Origin: Brachybacterium aquaticum
GTDB lineage: Bacteria; Actinomycetota; Actinomycetes; Actinomycetales; Dermabacteraceae
Assembly: GCF_014204755.1 (NCBI RefSeq)
Contig: NZ_JACHLZ010000001.1
Span: 2,046,001-2,110,000, forward strand
DNA: 64,000 nt
Direction of reading: 5' to 3'
The notes under the pieces were generated by a model. It saw only the letters and a list, made by a program, of their open reading frames with translations. It had not been told where the DNA came from and did no database searches. Each line of letters starts with the position of its first letter. Position 1 is the stretch's first letter. The translations under genes were made by a program, and so were the position numbers. This document shows, one piece after another, positions 8,484-16,671 of this stretch.

Positions 8484-9952
8484 GCGTCGTCTCCCGTCTG
8501 GGTGGTCGCGGCGTGGCCGCCGTGCTGGGTCAGGTGCTCCACGAGGGGGTCGGCGATCCGGCGCAGACCGGCGTCCCGGGAGGACTTCAGCAGCACCGCG
8601 TCACCGGGCCGCACGGTCCGTTCTAGCACAGCGATCGCCTCGTCCACGCTGTCCAGGTACTCCGACTCCCCGCCGAAGGAGCCCTCGAGGCTCGCGCCGT
8701 GGTGGATCGGGGCGGCGCCGTCTCCGACGACGTACAGCTGGGAGATGTTCAGGCGCACCGCGAGGCGGCCGATCTCGTCGTGCAGGCGCACCGAGTCCGG
8801 GCCGAGCTCGAGCATCTCGCCGAGCACCGCGATGGTGCGGTGGGTGCGGCCGAGGTGCGCGAGGGTCTTCAGCGCCTGCTTCATGGAGTCGGGGTTGGCG
8901 TTGTAGGCGTCGTCGATGACGAGCGCACCGCCGGCGCGCCGCACCTGCATGCGCTGGCCGGAGGCGAGGGTCGCGCCCTCGAGCGCGGCGGCCGCGGCGG
9001 CGGGGGCGACGCCCGCGACGAGCGCGCCGGTGAGCGCGGCGAGGACGTTGGCGGCCTGGTGCTCGCCGAGCAGGTCGGGGTGGACGCCGTGGCGTCCGGC
9101 GGGGATCGCGTCTCCTGCCAGGGTGGTCAGGCCCTCGGGGACGATGAGATCGAGGGTGATGCGGGCCTGCTCGTCCAGGGCGAGGTCCGCGCCGCGCACG
9201 TCGCCGGTGGAGAAGCCCCAGGTGACCACGGGCGCCTGCGAACGCTCGGTCATCGCGGCGACGAGGCGGTCCTCGGCGTTCAGGATCGCGCGGCCGGTGG
9301 GCGCGAGCGCCTCGACGAGCTCGCCCTTGGCCTGGGCGATCGCGTCGACGCTGCCGAACTCGCCGAGGTGGGCGGAGCCGACGTTGAGGACGAGGGAGAC
9401 GTCGGGGCGGGCGATGTCGGTGAGCTGGGCGATGTGGCCGATGCCGCGGGCGCCCATCTCCAGGACCAGGTAGCGGGTGGACTCTGCCAGGCGCAGCACG
9501 GTGAGCGGCAGGCCGAGCTCGTTGTTGAAGCTGCCGACGGGGGCGATGGTCTCCCCCGCCGCGGACAGGATGGTGCCCAGCAGGTCCTTGGTGCCGGTCT
9601 TGCCGGCGCTGCCGGTGACGGCGAGGACGACGAGGTCGGGGTTCTCGCTGCGGGCCCGCTCGAGCTGGGCTCGGGCGAGGACGGACAGCGCCTCGCGCAC
9701 GTCGTCGACGCGAACGGCGGGCACGCCGCGGTCCTCGCTGACCAGGGAGGCGGCGGCGCCGGCGGTGCGGGCGACGTCGAGGTAGTCGTGGCCGTCGACG
9801 TGCTCGCCGGCGAAGGCGGCGAACAGGTCGCCGGGTCCGACCTCGCGGGAGTCGATGCGTGCGGTGCCGGTGACGAGCTCGTCACCGGTGGCACCGCCGA
9901 CGAGCTCTCCGCCGGTGAGGGCGGCGATGTCCCGTGTCGTGGTCTCGAGCAT
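8480..9952 (-). CDS. murF: UDP-MurNAc-tripeptide--D-alanyl-D-alanine ligase MurF
   Basis: MurF (490 aa) adds the D-Ala-D-Ala dipeptide to complete the pentapeptide precursor. Seen: an N-terminal uridine-binding domain (IDSREVGPGDLFAAFAGEHVD), the P-loop VTGSAGKTGTKDLL (with SAGKTGT, as is common in MurF), and the C-terminal VIDDAYNANPDSMKQAL motif. The ATG at 9952 is separated from the murE stop by 2 nt. The much longer open frame upstream is a shadow of murE. Order and spacing match dcw clusters of related actinobacteria. Confidence 0.97.
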   Translation of the reverse strand: MLETTTRDIAALTGGELVGGATGDELVTGTARIDSREVGPGDLFAAFAGEHVDGHDYLDVARTAGAAASLVSEDRGVPAVRVDDVREALSVLARAQLERARSENPDLVVLAVTGSAGKTGTKDLLGTILSAAGETIAPVGSFNNELGLPLTVLRLAESTRYLVLEMGARGIGHIAQLTDIARPDVSLVLNVGSAHLGEFGSVDAIAQAKGELVEALAPTGRAILNAEDRLVAAMTERSQAPVVTWGFSTGDVRGADLALDEQARITLDLIVPEGLTTLAGDAIPAGRHGVHPDLLGEHQAANVLAALTGALVAGVAPAAAAAALEGATLASGQRMQVRRAGGALVIDDAYNANPDSMKQALKTLAHLGRTHRTIAVLGEMLELGPDSVRLHDEIGRLAVRLNISQLYVVGDGAAPIHHGASLEGSFGGESEYLDSVDEAIAVLERTVRPGDAVLLKSSRDAGLRRIADPLVEHLTQHGGHAATTQTGDDA

Positions 9953-9954
9953 GC

Positions 9955-11610
9955 TCAGCGTCCTTCGTCCGTGTCGTCGGCGTCGACGCGCCCGTCCTCC
10001 GTCGCGGCCGCGGCCAGCGCGTCGCGCAGTCGGAGGCGGTCGTCGAACGGATGGACGATACCGCCGATCTGCTGGCCCGTCTCCGCTCCCTTGCCCGCCA
10101 CCAGGATGGTGTCGGACACGTCGGCGAGGGACGCGGCGAGCTCGATCGCGGCACCGCGCCCGTCGACCTCGTAGACCTGCGCGTTCGTGTCGCCCGGGAT
10201 GCCGGCGAGGACCTCGGCGCGGATGTCCGCGGGGTCCTCGGTGCGAGGGTTGTCGTCGGTGACGATCACCACGTCGGCCAGGCGTGCGGCGACGGCACCC
10301 ATGTGGGGGCGCTTGGTGCGGTCGCGGTCGCCGCCGGCGCCCATGACGACCAGCACGCGGCGGGTGCCGGGGACGGCGCGCAGGGTGGTCAGGGCCTGCT
10401 CGAGCGCGTCCTCGGTGTGGGAGTAGTCCACGACCCCGCGCACGGGCGACTCGGCGACGAGCTCCATGCGGCCGGGGACGATGCCGGACTCGCCGAGGGC
10501 GCGGACGACCTCGGGGCCGCTGTGCCCGATCGCGGCGAGCATCAGCTCGGCGGCGAGGGTGTTGGCGACGTAGTGGCGTCCGGGCAGGGCGGCATGGAGG
10601 GTCCGCTCGCCGTCCGGGCCCTGGACGGTGACGTCGCTGCCGTAGCCGGAGGGGCGGATGTCGATCGCGCGGTGGTCGGCCTCGACGCCGGGGAGGGTGG
10701 CGTAGGTGGTCACCGGCACGGTCGCCTCGCGGGCGAGGCGGCGACCCCACTCGTCGTCGACGCAGATGACGCCGCGCCGGGAGTGCTCGGGGGTGAACAG
10801 CAGGCGCTTGGCCTCGTAGTACGCCTCCATGGTGCCGTGGAAGTCGAGGTGGTCCTGGGTGAGGTTCGTGAAGCAGGCGATGTCGAAGACGACCTCGTCG
10901 GCGCGGTGGAGGACCAGGGCGTGGCTGGAGACCTCCATGGAGGCCACGGCCACCTCGTCCTCGACCATGCGGGCGAGGATGCCGTGCAGCTCGGGCGCCT
11001 CGGGGGTGGTGCGCACGGTCGCGACGGCGTGGTCGGTGCCGCGGGGGTCGCGGTAGGCGGTGCCGCTGGTGCCGATCACCCCGGCGCTGACGCCGAGGGC
11101 CTGCAGGGTGCGGGTGATCGCGGTAGTGATCGAGGTCTTGCCGTTGGTGCCGGTGACGCCGACGGTCGCGAGGCGCTCCGCGGGCCGTCCCAGCACGAGC
11201 GCGGCGGCGGTCGCGGTCGCGGCGCGGGGATCCTCGACGACGAGGGCGGGCAGCCCCGCGGCCTCGCAGCGCTCGCGCCCGGCCTCGTCGGTCAGGGCGA
11301 GGACCGCACCGAAGGACGCGGCCTGGGCGGCGAACTGGGCGCCGTGCGCGGTCGCGCCCGGCAGGGCGGCCCACAGATCGCCCGGCTGGGCGGAGCGGGA
11401 GTCGAGGGTGACGCCGGTGAGGCGCACGTCGGCCGACGGGGACTCCGCGGTCGGCTGCGACTCCGCGGTCGGCTGGGAACCAGCGGCCGACGGGGCCGGC
11501 GTCGGCCGGGCCGCGCCGAGCGCGTCGGCGAGCTCTCCGACGCTCACGCCGAGCGGATGGCGCGGGCGCGCGGGCTCGGGGGTCGGGGCGTCGGTGGGTG
11601 CCGCGCTCAC
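9955..11610 (-). CDS. murE: UDP-MurNAc-L-Ala-D-Glu--meso-diaminopimelate ligase MurE
   Basis: MurE (551 aa) adds the third residue of the stem peptide. The P-loop GVTGTNGKTSITTAI, the NLTQDHLDFHG motif and a C-terminal TDDNPRTEDP motif are present. DNPR is the signature of meso-diaminopimelate-adding enzymes (L-lysine-adding enzymes differ there), and dapA, dapB and dapF occur in this window, so a DAP-type wall is expected. I chose the GTG at 11610 because it overlaps the ftsI stop by 4 nt (GTGA); no ATG is suitably placed. An insert of SQPTAE repeats follows the first 45 residues and is not part of the fold. Confidence 0.95.
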   Translation of the reverse strand: MSAAPTDAPTPEPARPRHPLGVSVGELADALGAARPTPAPSAAGSQPTAESQPTAESPSADVRLTGVTLDSRSAQPGDLWAALPGATAHGAQFAAQAASFGAVLALTDEAGRERCEAAGLPALVVEDPRAATATAAALVLGRPAERLATVGVTGTNGKTSITTAITRTLQALGVSAGVIGTSGTAYRDPRGTDHAVATVRTTPEAPELHGILARMVEDEVAVASMEVSSHALVLHRADEVVFDIACFTNLTQDHLDFHGTMEAYYEAKRLLFTPEHSRRGVICVDDEWGRRLAREATVPVTTYATLPGVEADHRAIDIRPSGYGSDVTVQGPDGERTLHAALPGRHYVANTLAAELMLAAIGHSGPEVVRALGESGIVPGRMELVAESPVRGVVDYSHTEDALEQALTTLRAVPGTRRVLVVMGAGGDRDRTKRPHMGAVAARLADVVIVTDDNPRTEDPADIRAEVLAGIPGDTNAQVYEVDGRGAAIELAASLADVSDTILVAGKGAETGQQIGGIVHPFDDRLRLRDALAAAATEDGRVDADDTDEGR

Positions 11611-13433
11611 CACTCGTCCTCCAGATCGACGCCGGGCTTGCCGGTGGGGGCGATGCCCTGGTTCTGGAGGGTGAAGGTGGTCAGCTCCGCGAAGGCGGGG
11701 GCGGCGGAGCGGCCGCCGGAGATGAAGGTGTCCAGGCCGAACAGGAACACGCCGACCACGATCTCGGGATCGTCCGCGGGGGCGAAGCCGATGAAGGACG
11801 CGGTGTAGGTGCCGTCGGGCACCTGGGCGGTGCCGGACTTGCCGGCGACCGCGTAGCCGCTGACGCTCGCGACGTTCTCGCCGTCGTCGATGTTGTTGTC
11901 CATGAGCTGGCGCATGGTCTCGGCGGTCTCGCTGGAGACGACGCGCGTCCTCTCCGGCTCGCCGAGCGGCCGCACGGAGCCGTCCTCCTGGCGGATGCCC
12001 TTGACCAGGGAGGGCTGGACGCGCACCCCGTCGTTGGCGAAGGTGCCCACGGCGGAGACCATCTGCAGGGCGTTGACGCTGTAGCCCTGGCCGAAGGAGG
12101 TGGTGTACCGGGTGCGGCCGGTCCACTGGTCAGCGGGGTGGACGATGCCGGCGGACTCGCCGGGCAGCTCCACGCCGGTGCGCTCCCCCAGCCCGAAGGC
12201 CTTGAGGTAGTCGTGGCGGACCTGCGGGGTGAGGGTCTCGGAGATCTGCACGGTGCCGACGTTGGAGCTGTTCTTGAGGATGCCGGCCGTGGTCAGCTGC
12301 TGATCGGGGTGGTAGCGGGAGTCCTTGATCCGCTCCCCGTCGAAGTACATCTCGTAGGGGATCTCGTACTCGGACTCGGGCGTGGTGGTGCCCTCCTCGA
12401 TCGCCGCGGCGAGGGTGAACAGCTTGCCGGTGGAGCCGGGCTCGAAGACGTTGGAGACCGAGCGGTTGCCGCGGTCCTCCTCGTCGGCGGCGCCGGGGTC
12501 GTTGGGGTCGTAGGTGGGGTACTCGGCCAGCGAGAGCACCTCGCCGGTGCGCGCGTTGTACACGACGGCGCTGCCGCCGGTGGCGCCCCACTTCTGGACG
12601 GTGCTCGCGACGATCTGCTGCGACTTCCACTGCAGGTCGCGGTCGATAGTGAGGACGACATCGCTGCCGTTCACTGCGGGGGTGGTGGTCTGCTTGCCGG
12701 TGGGGATGATCTGTCCCTGCGCGCCGCGCTCGTAGGTGGTCTCCCCGTCGGTGCCGCGCAGCTCGTCATCGAAGGACAGCTCCGTGCCGGCCAGGGCCGT
12801 GCCGTCGGAGCCGACGAAGCCGAGGATGTTGCCGCCCACGGAGCCGGCCGGGTAGATGCGGTCGGCGACCGCGTCCGCGCCGATCCCGGGGATGCCCAGG
12901 GCGATCACGGCGTCGCGGACGGCGGGCTCCACGTTCTTCTTGAGGTAGGAGAAGCCGGCGTCGCCGGTGAGGGCCTCCTTGGTCTTCGCCTCGGTCCAGC
13001 CGAGGACGGGGGCGAGCTCCTTCGCGGCGGCGTCGATGCCCTTGACCTCGGCGGTCTTGGAGTTCTGGCGGTACTCGTCGACCTGCAGCTGGTTGACCCA
13101 GAGGTCGTAGCGCTGGACGGAGCTGGCGAGCACGGTGCCGTTGCGGTCGGTGATCTCGCCGCGCAGCGCCGGGATCGTGCGGGTGACCGTGCGCTGGGCG
13201 ACGGCCTCCTCGGCGCGGGCGCTGGCGTCCAGGCCCTGGACCCACACGAGCCTGCCGGACAGGGCGAGCACGGCGACCAGGATCAGGGTGATCAGCAGGC
13301 GATGGCGCGTGGCCGGCTCGCCCACCCGGCCCGCGGGGAGGCGGGAGGCGGGACCGCCGGAGGTGCGCGGACGACGAGCACCCCCCGCGGAGCGGGAGGT
13401 GCTGGACCGACCGTTCCTGCGCGGTGACGTCAT
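11607..13433 (-). CDS. ftsI: Septal class B penicillin-binding protein FtsI (PBP3)
   Basis: FtsI (608 aa) is the septal transpeptidase. A basic, Ser/Arg/Gly-rich cytoplasmic tail (1-43) precedes one transmembrane anchor (about 44-65), a pedestal/dimerisation domain, and the transpeptidase domain with the three active-site motifs: STGK (Ser334, Lys337), SSN (389-391) and KSGT (532-535). The first motif is in the context FEPGSTGKLFT. The length is usual. The ATG at 13433 follows the ftsL stop by 3 nt. Partner of FtsW and of FtsL. Confidence 0.97.
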   Translation of the reverse strand: MTSPRRNGRSSTSRSAGGARRPRTSGGPASRLPAGRVGEPATRHRLLITLILVAVLALSGRLVWVQGLDASARAEEAVAQRTVTRTIPALRGEITDRNGTVLASSVQRYDLWVNQLQVDEYRQNSKTAEVKGIDAAAKELAPVLGWTEAKTKEALTGDAGFSYLKKNVEPAVRDAVIALGIPGIGADAVADRIYPAGSVGGNILGFVGSDGTALAGTELSFDDELRGTDGETTYERGAQGQIIPTGKQTTTPAVNGSDVVLTIDRDLQWKSQQIVASTVQKWGATGGSAVVYNARTGEVLSLAEYPTYDPNDPGAADEEDRGNRSVSNVFEPGSTGKLFTLAAAIEEGTTTPESEYEIPYEMYFDGERIKDSRYHPDQQLTTAGILKNSSNVGTVQISETLTPQVRHDYLKAFGLGERTGVELPGESAGIVHPADQWTGRTRYTTSFGQGYSVNALQMVSAVGTFANDGVRVQPSLVKGIRQEDGSVRPLGEPERTRVVSSETAETMRQLMDNNIDDGENVASVSGYAVAGKSGTAQVPDGTYTASFIGFAPADDPEIVVGVFLFGLDTFISGGRSAAPAFAELTTFTLQNQGIAPTGKPGVDLEDEW

Positions 13434-13436
13434 ACC

Positions 13437-13958
13437 TCAGGCCCCTTCGTTGCCCATGCCGTGGTAGGCCTCGGGCTGGTCGTAGATCTGCGCCGGCGGG
13501 ACGGCCACCTCGGCCGGGACGCCCGCGAGCTCCGGCGCGGTCCCAGTCTGCTCCGCCGGGGCCGTCTCGCCGATGATCTCGCCCGTGTCGAGGTCGATGT
13601 ATGCCGGATCCGACACCGGGACCATGCCGATCTCGCGGGCCTGGCGCTCGAGCTCCTGCGGGGTGCCCATGCGCTCGTTGGTCTCGGCGAGGCCCTGACC
13701 CTCCTCCTTCAGGCGCTGGGACTGCGCCTGCAGGCGGGTGATCTCGTAGCTGGTGCCCGACATCTGGATGTTGAGGAACAGCAGCGCGGCGAGGGTGGCG
13801 ACCACGATGAAGGTGCACAGGAGCGTGAACGGCATCGTGCTGCCGCCGGCCTTCGGCGCCGAGACGACGGCGAGGCGGGGGCGGGTCGCGGTCGACGAAC
13901 TCCGCGTTCCGCGGGTGGGGCGGATCGCGGGCGCGTGAACGGCGGACGTGCTGGCCAT
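13437..13958 (-). CDS. ftsL: FtsL-like septum formation protein
   Basis: This 173-aa bitopic protein has a basic cytoplasmic tail (about 1-40), one transmembrane helix (about 44-62, LLCTFIVVATLAALLFLNI), then a short periplasmic coiled coil (YEITRLQAQSQRLKEEGQGLAE) and a Pro/Ala/Glu-rich C-terminus. Sequence similarity is weak, as always for FtsL. The call rests on topology and on position between rsmH and ftsI. FtsL forms a complex with FtsQ and DivIC/FtsB and activates FtsW-FtsI. The ATG overlaps the rsmH stop by one base (TGATG). Confidence 0.85.
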   Translation of the reverse strand: MASTSAVHAPAIRPTRGTRSSSTATRPRLAVVSAPKAGGSTMPFTLLCTFIVVATLAALLFLNIQMSGTSYEITRLQAQSQRLKEEGQGLAETNERMGTPQELERQAREIGMVPVSDPAYIDLDTGEIIGETAPAEQTGTAPELAGVPAEVAVPPAQIYDQPEAYHGMGNEGA

Positions 13959-14953
13959 CAGTGTGCTCTCTCGGCGGATCGGGTACGGGTCAATGCTCGC
14001 AGGCGAACGGACGCGGCTCGGGGATTGCCACTCCGCTCTCTCTCATCGGCTTGGAGTGCGCCGCGCACGAGCGGGGTGAAGGAGGGCTTGTGCTCCTCGA
14101 GCTCGACCGGCAGGCCGGGCGGCGCGGTGGAGCGGGTCCGACGGGCGAAGGCGTTCTTCACCAGGCGGTCCTCCCCGGAGTGGTAGGACTCCACGACGAT
14201 GCGGCCGCCGACGTGGAGGCTGTCCAGGGCGGCGTCGATCGCGGTGGTGAGGATCTCGAGCTCTTCGTTCACCGCGATGCGCAGCGCCTGGAAGGTGCGC
14301 TTGGCGGGGTGGCCGCCGCTCGCCTTGGAGGCGGCGGGGATCGCGCGCTCGAGGAGCGCCACGAGCTCGCTGCTGCGGGTCAGGGGTGCGCTCTCGCGCT
14401 GCTCGACGATGCGGCGCGCGATCCGCTTGGCGAAGCGCTCGTCGCCGAGGTCGTGGAGGATCCGGGCGATCTCGGCCTCGGGCAGCTCGGCCAGGAGGTC
14501 CGCGGCGGTGGGGCCGTCGGAGGACGGGTCCATGCGCATGTCCAGCGGCGCGTCCACCGAGTAGGAGAAGCCGCGCTCGGAGGTGTCGATCTGGAAGCTG
14601 GACAGGCCAAGGTCCATCATCACGCCGTGCGCGCCGGTCAGGCCCAGCTCCTCGAGGACCTCGGGGATCTCGTCGTAGGTGGCGTGGACCAGTGTGGCCC
14701 GCTCCCCCACGCCCTCGTGGTCCAGGCGCTCGCGGGCGAGCTCGAGGGCCTGCGGGTCGCGGTCGATGCCGACGAGGTGGGCGGCAGGGGCGGCGTGCAG
14801 CACGGCGGCGGCGTGGCCGCCCATGCCGAGGGTGGCGTCGACGTGGACCGCGCCGGGCTCCTGCAGCGCCGGGACGAGGAGCTCGACGGAGGTCTCGAGG
14901 AGGACGGGGACGTGCCGACGCTCGGCCGGCAGGTTCTCCTGCGTGCTGTCCAT
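13958..14953 (-). CDS. rsmH: 16S rRNA (cytosine(1402)-N4)-methyltransferase RsmH
   Basis: RsmH (also MraW, 331 aa) methylates N4 of C1402 in the decoding centre of 16S rRNA using S-adenosylmethionine. Motifs: RHVPVLLETSVELL at the N-terminus, the SAM-binding DATLGMGGHAAAVL, GIDRDPQAL, MDLGLSSFQID with RGFSY, FQALRIAVNEEL and the C-terminal ESYHSGEDRLVKN. The ATG at 14953 was preferred to the longer open frame because GGGGAGGGG lies just upstream and the family begins here. The gene is second in the dcw cluster. Confidence 0.97.
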   Translation of the reverse strand: MDSTQENLPAERRHVPVLLETSVELLVPALQEPGAVHVDATLGMGGHAAAVLHAAPAAHLVGIDRDPQALELARERLDHEGVGERATLVHATYDEIPEVLEELGLTGAHGVMMDLGLSSFQIDTSERGFSYSVDAPLDMRMDPSSDGPTAADLLAELPEAEIARILHDLGDERFAKRIARRIVEQRESAPLTRSSELVALLERAIPAASKASGGHPAKRTFQALRIAVNEELEILTTAIDAALDSLHVGGRIVVESYHSGEDRLVKNAFARRTRSTAPPGLPVELEEHKPSFTPLVRGALQADERERSGNPRAASVRLRALTRTRSAERAH

Positions 14954-14959
14954 GTCACC

Positions 14960-15095
14960 CCTCCCCTCGGGTCCTGCTGTCGTGTCCTGCGGTGTTGCTG
15001 CGCTGCGTTCCAGCTGTCCTGCGGTGGTGCGTTGCTGCGGTGCTGCTGTGCTGCGGCGGTGGACCGTGATCCTGCCGGCTTCTGTCCTTCGTGCG
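14960..15095. repeat. GCTGC-rich degenerate repeat between mraZ and rsmH
   Basis: The spacer between mraZ and rsmH (14954-15202) is filled with imperfect units such as gtcctgcggtg and ttgctgcggtgctgctg. No convincing gene is present. Similar CTGTGCTG-rich text occurs at about 18605-18665 and 61825-61920. Confidence 0.5.
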
Positions 15096-15114
15096 GTGCC
15101 GTCCTGCCAGATTC

Positions 15115-15168
15115 CTCGTCGTTCCCGACCCGCCACCGGGGAAGTTGCGTCGGGGCGGGAACGACGAG
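15115..15168 (-). terminator. Hairpin between mraZ and rsmH
   Basis: CTCGTCGTTCCCG (15115-15127) and CGGGAACGACGAG (15156-15168) form a perfect 13-bp stem with a 28-nt loop, 34 nt after the mraZ stop on the transcribed strand. There is no T-run. It could attenuate transcription from mraZ into rsmH or protect an mRNA end. Confidence 0.45.
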
Positions 15169-15202
15169 AGGTCTCACAGGACGGATGTCCTCCGAGCCGG
15201 GC

Positions 15203-15634
15203 TCAGAACAGTCCGGGGATGACCTCCTCGGACGTCTCGGCGAAGCCCTCCTCCTTCTGCTCGAGGTAGGTCTCCCAGGCCGGGAGGGACCAGATCTCGA
15301 GGCGGTCCAGTGCGCCGATGACGGCGCATTCCCGGTCCAGGCCCGCGTAGGTGCGCAGGTGGCCCGGGATGGTGATGCGGCCCTGCTTGTCCGGGATGAC
15401 GTCTTCCGCTCCGGACAGCAGCACGCGCAGGTAGTCGCGGGTGCGTCGATCGGTGGTGGGCGCCCGACGGGCCTCCTCGAGCTTCTGGCGGAACTCCACG
15501 AGCGGGTACACGGCGATGCAGTGCTCCTGCCCACGAGTCATGACCAGTCCCGAGGCGAGCTCGTCGCGGAACTTCGCCGGGAAGATCAGGCGGCCCTTCT
15601 CGTCGAGCTTGGGCGTGTAGGTGCCGAGGAACAT
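15203..15634 (-). CDS. mraZ: Transcriptional regulator MraZ
   Basis: MraZ (143 aa) is a DNA-binding AbrB-fold protein that represses its own dcw operon by binding direct repeats upstream. Both SpoVT/AbrB-like halves are visible: [26 protein letters not shown] (about 1-26) and [19 protein letters not shown] (about 80-98), with the GR pair in each. The length is normal for the family. A matching four-repeat operator is present 49-84 nt upstream (15683-15718). It is the first gene of the dcw cluster. Confidence 0.97.
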   Translation of the reverse strand: MFLGTYTPKLDEKGRLIFPAKFRDELASGLVMTRGQEHCIAVYPLVEFRQKLEEARRAPTTDRRTRDYLRVLLSGAEDVIPDKQGRITIPGHLRTYAGLDRECAVIGALDRLEIWSLPAWETYLEQKEEGFAETSEEVIPGLF

Positions 15635-15682
15635 CCACGCCCTCCTTCACCGACCGTCGCTCTCGATCCGGACTCCATCTCC

Positions 15683-15718
15683 TCCCAACACGCTCCACTT
15701 TACCCCACTACTCCCCAC
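15683..15718 (-). promoter_or_regulatory. MraZ box: four TGGG-type repeats with 10-bp period
   Basis: On the minus strand TGGG, TGGG, TGGA and TGGG recur at exactly 10-bp steps (plus-strand 15714-15717, 15704-15707, 15694-15697, 15684-15687). Known MraZ operators are TGGG repeats at a 10-bp period, so this is very probably the autoregulatory site. A -10-like TAAAGT (15702-15697) lies inside the array, so bound MraZ would cover the promoter. Confidence 0.8.
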
Positions 15719-16105
15719 CGGAGGCTGAGAATGTGGCTCTTTTCCTGGGCGAGTCGCGGATCGATGCTGGTCAGCGAGGTGGAGGAAGGTGGGGGGAATC
15801 TCGTCGCGGATCCCGCTCGGCGCGTCGCCTCCCGGCGCATCGGGACCCTCGACATTCGCACCCCTCCCCCATCACCTGCCCATCACCGCAGGTCAGGGGA
15901 TGTGGTGCGGGGCGGGGAGGGCAGTGGAGGGCGTGGTGGAGGGAAAGGGAGGACGCCGGTGGAGGGATGTGGGGGATGCTCCGCGGAGCGCGCGAGGAGC
16001 GCCCCGGGAGTGCTGCGGGGAGCAGTGCGGAGAGTGCTGGGGCGATCACCGTGAGGCCGCTGCCGGGGTCGCGCGGGCACGCCCCCGGGCATCCCCCGGG
16101 CACGA
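15719..16105. other. Gene-free spacer with a G-rich tract
   Basis: No supportable gene is seen between the MraZ box and the terminator of the DUF3040 gene. From 15893 to 15980 the plus strand is strongly G-rich. The run at 15909-15931 has four G-tracts of three or four separated by 1, 1 and 7 nt, which fits the usual pattern for an intramolecular G-quadruplex. Function unknown. Confidence 0.45.
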
Positions 16106-16137
16106 CGAAGCCCCGGCTCGCAGGAGCCGGGGCTTCG
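16106..16137 (-). terminator. Terminator of the DUF3040 gene
   Basis: A perfect 14-bp stem (16106-16119 with 16124-16137, arms CGAAGCCCCGGCTC and complement) with the 4-nt loop GCAG begins 34 nt past the DUF3040 stop. It is strong and GC-rich without an obvious T-tail, as often seen in actinobacteria. Confidence 0.75.
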
Positions 16138-16170
16138 GGGTGGTTCAGGGGGCGCGGTGGCGCGGGAGGG

Positions 16171-16575
16171 TCAGAGGCGGGGATCCTCGCCGGCGCGCTT
16201 CTCCCAGCGCTCCTCCATCTTGCGCATGAACGAGCCGCCGTCGCCGGTGGGCGGGACCGTGGGGCCGGAGCCGCCGCGGCCGGGACCGGAGGAGCCCTTG
16301 TCGGTGGCCGAGCCGCTCGGCCCGGTGATGGCGTAGACCGCACCGGCGACCATGCCGATGAAGGCGATCACGCCGAGCCAGATGGCGGGGAGGGCCACGG
16401 CGAGGATCAGGAGGGCGAGGCCGAGCACGACCGCACCGAGTCCGATGAGGATCCGCCGTCCGTTGCGGCGCGGAGGCGTCTTCGGCGCGAAGGCGCGCGC
16501 CAGGCGCGGATCGTCGGCGAAGAGCTGACGCTCCATCTCGTCGAGCATCTTCTGCTCGTGTTCAGACAGCGGCAT
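16171..16575 (-). CDS. DUF3040 family small membrane protein
   Basis: This 134-aa protein begins MPLSEHEQKMLDEMERQLFADDP, the signature start of the actinobacterial DUF3040 family. Two adjacent hydrophobic segments (about 43-63 and 64-82) follow, then a Gly/Ser/Pro-rich linker and a basic tail. Function unknown; the family is usually found between dinB and mraZ, as here. The ATG at 16575 was chosen over an upstream GTG-initiated frame because the family starts here and AAGGAG lies just upstream. Confidence 0.85.
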   Translation of the reverse strand: MPLSEHEQKMLDEMERQLFADDPRLARAFAPKTPPRRNGRRILIGLGAVVLGLALLILAVALPAIWLGVIAFIGMVAGAVYAITGPSGSATDKGSSGPGRGGSGPTVPPTGDGGSFMRKMEERWEKRAGEDPRL

Positions 16576-16671
16576 GACCCCGCTCCTTGTCCCCGTCCTC
16601 TCGCGCCCGTGGCGCCGGTTCACCGGCCAGGAGCCAGAGGCCCCCGTCGGCGGTTCATCCAGTTTAGAGCG

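Noticed and set aside
13958-15136. Longer N-terminus for RsmH starting at 15136
   Set aside because: The additional 61 residues are Arg/Thr/Gln-rich translation of the repeat spacer. The ATG at 14953 has a strong ribosome-binding site and matches the family start.
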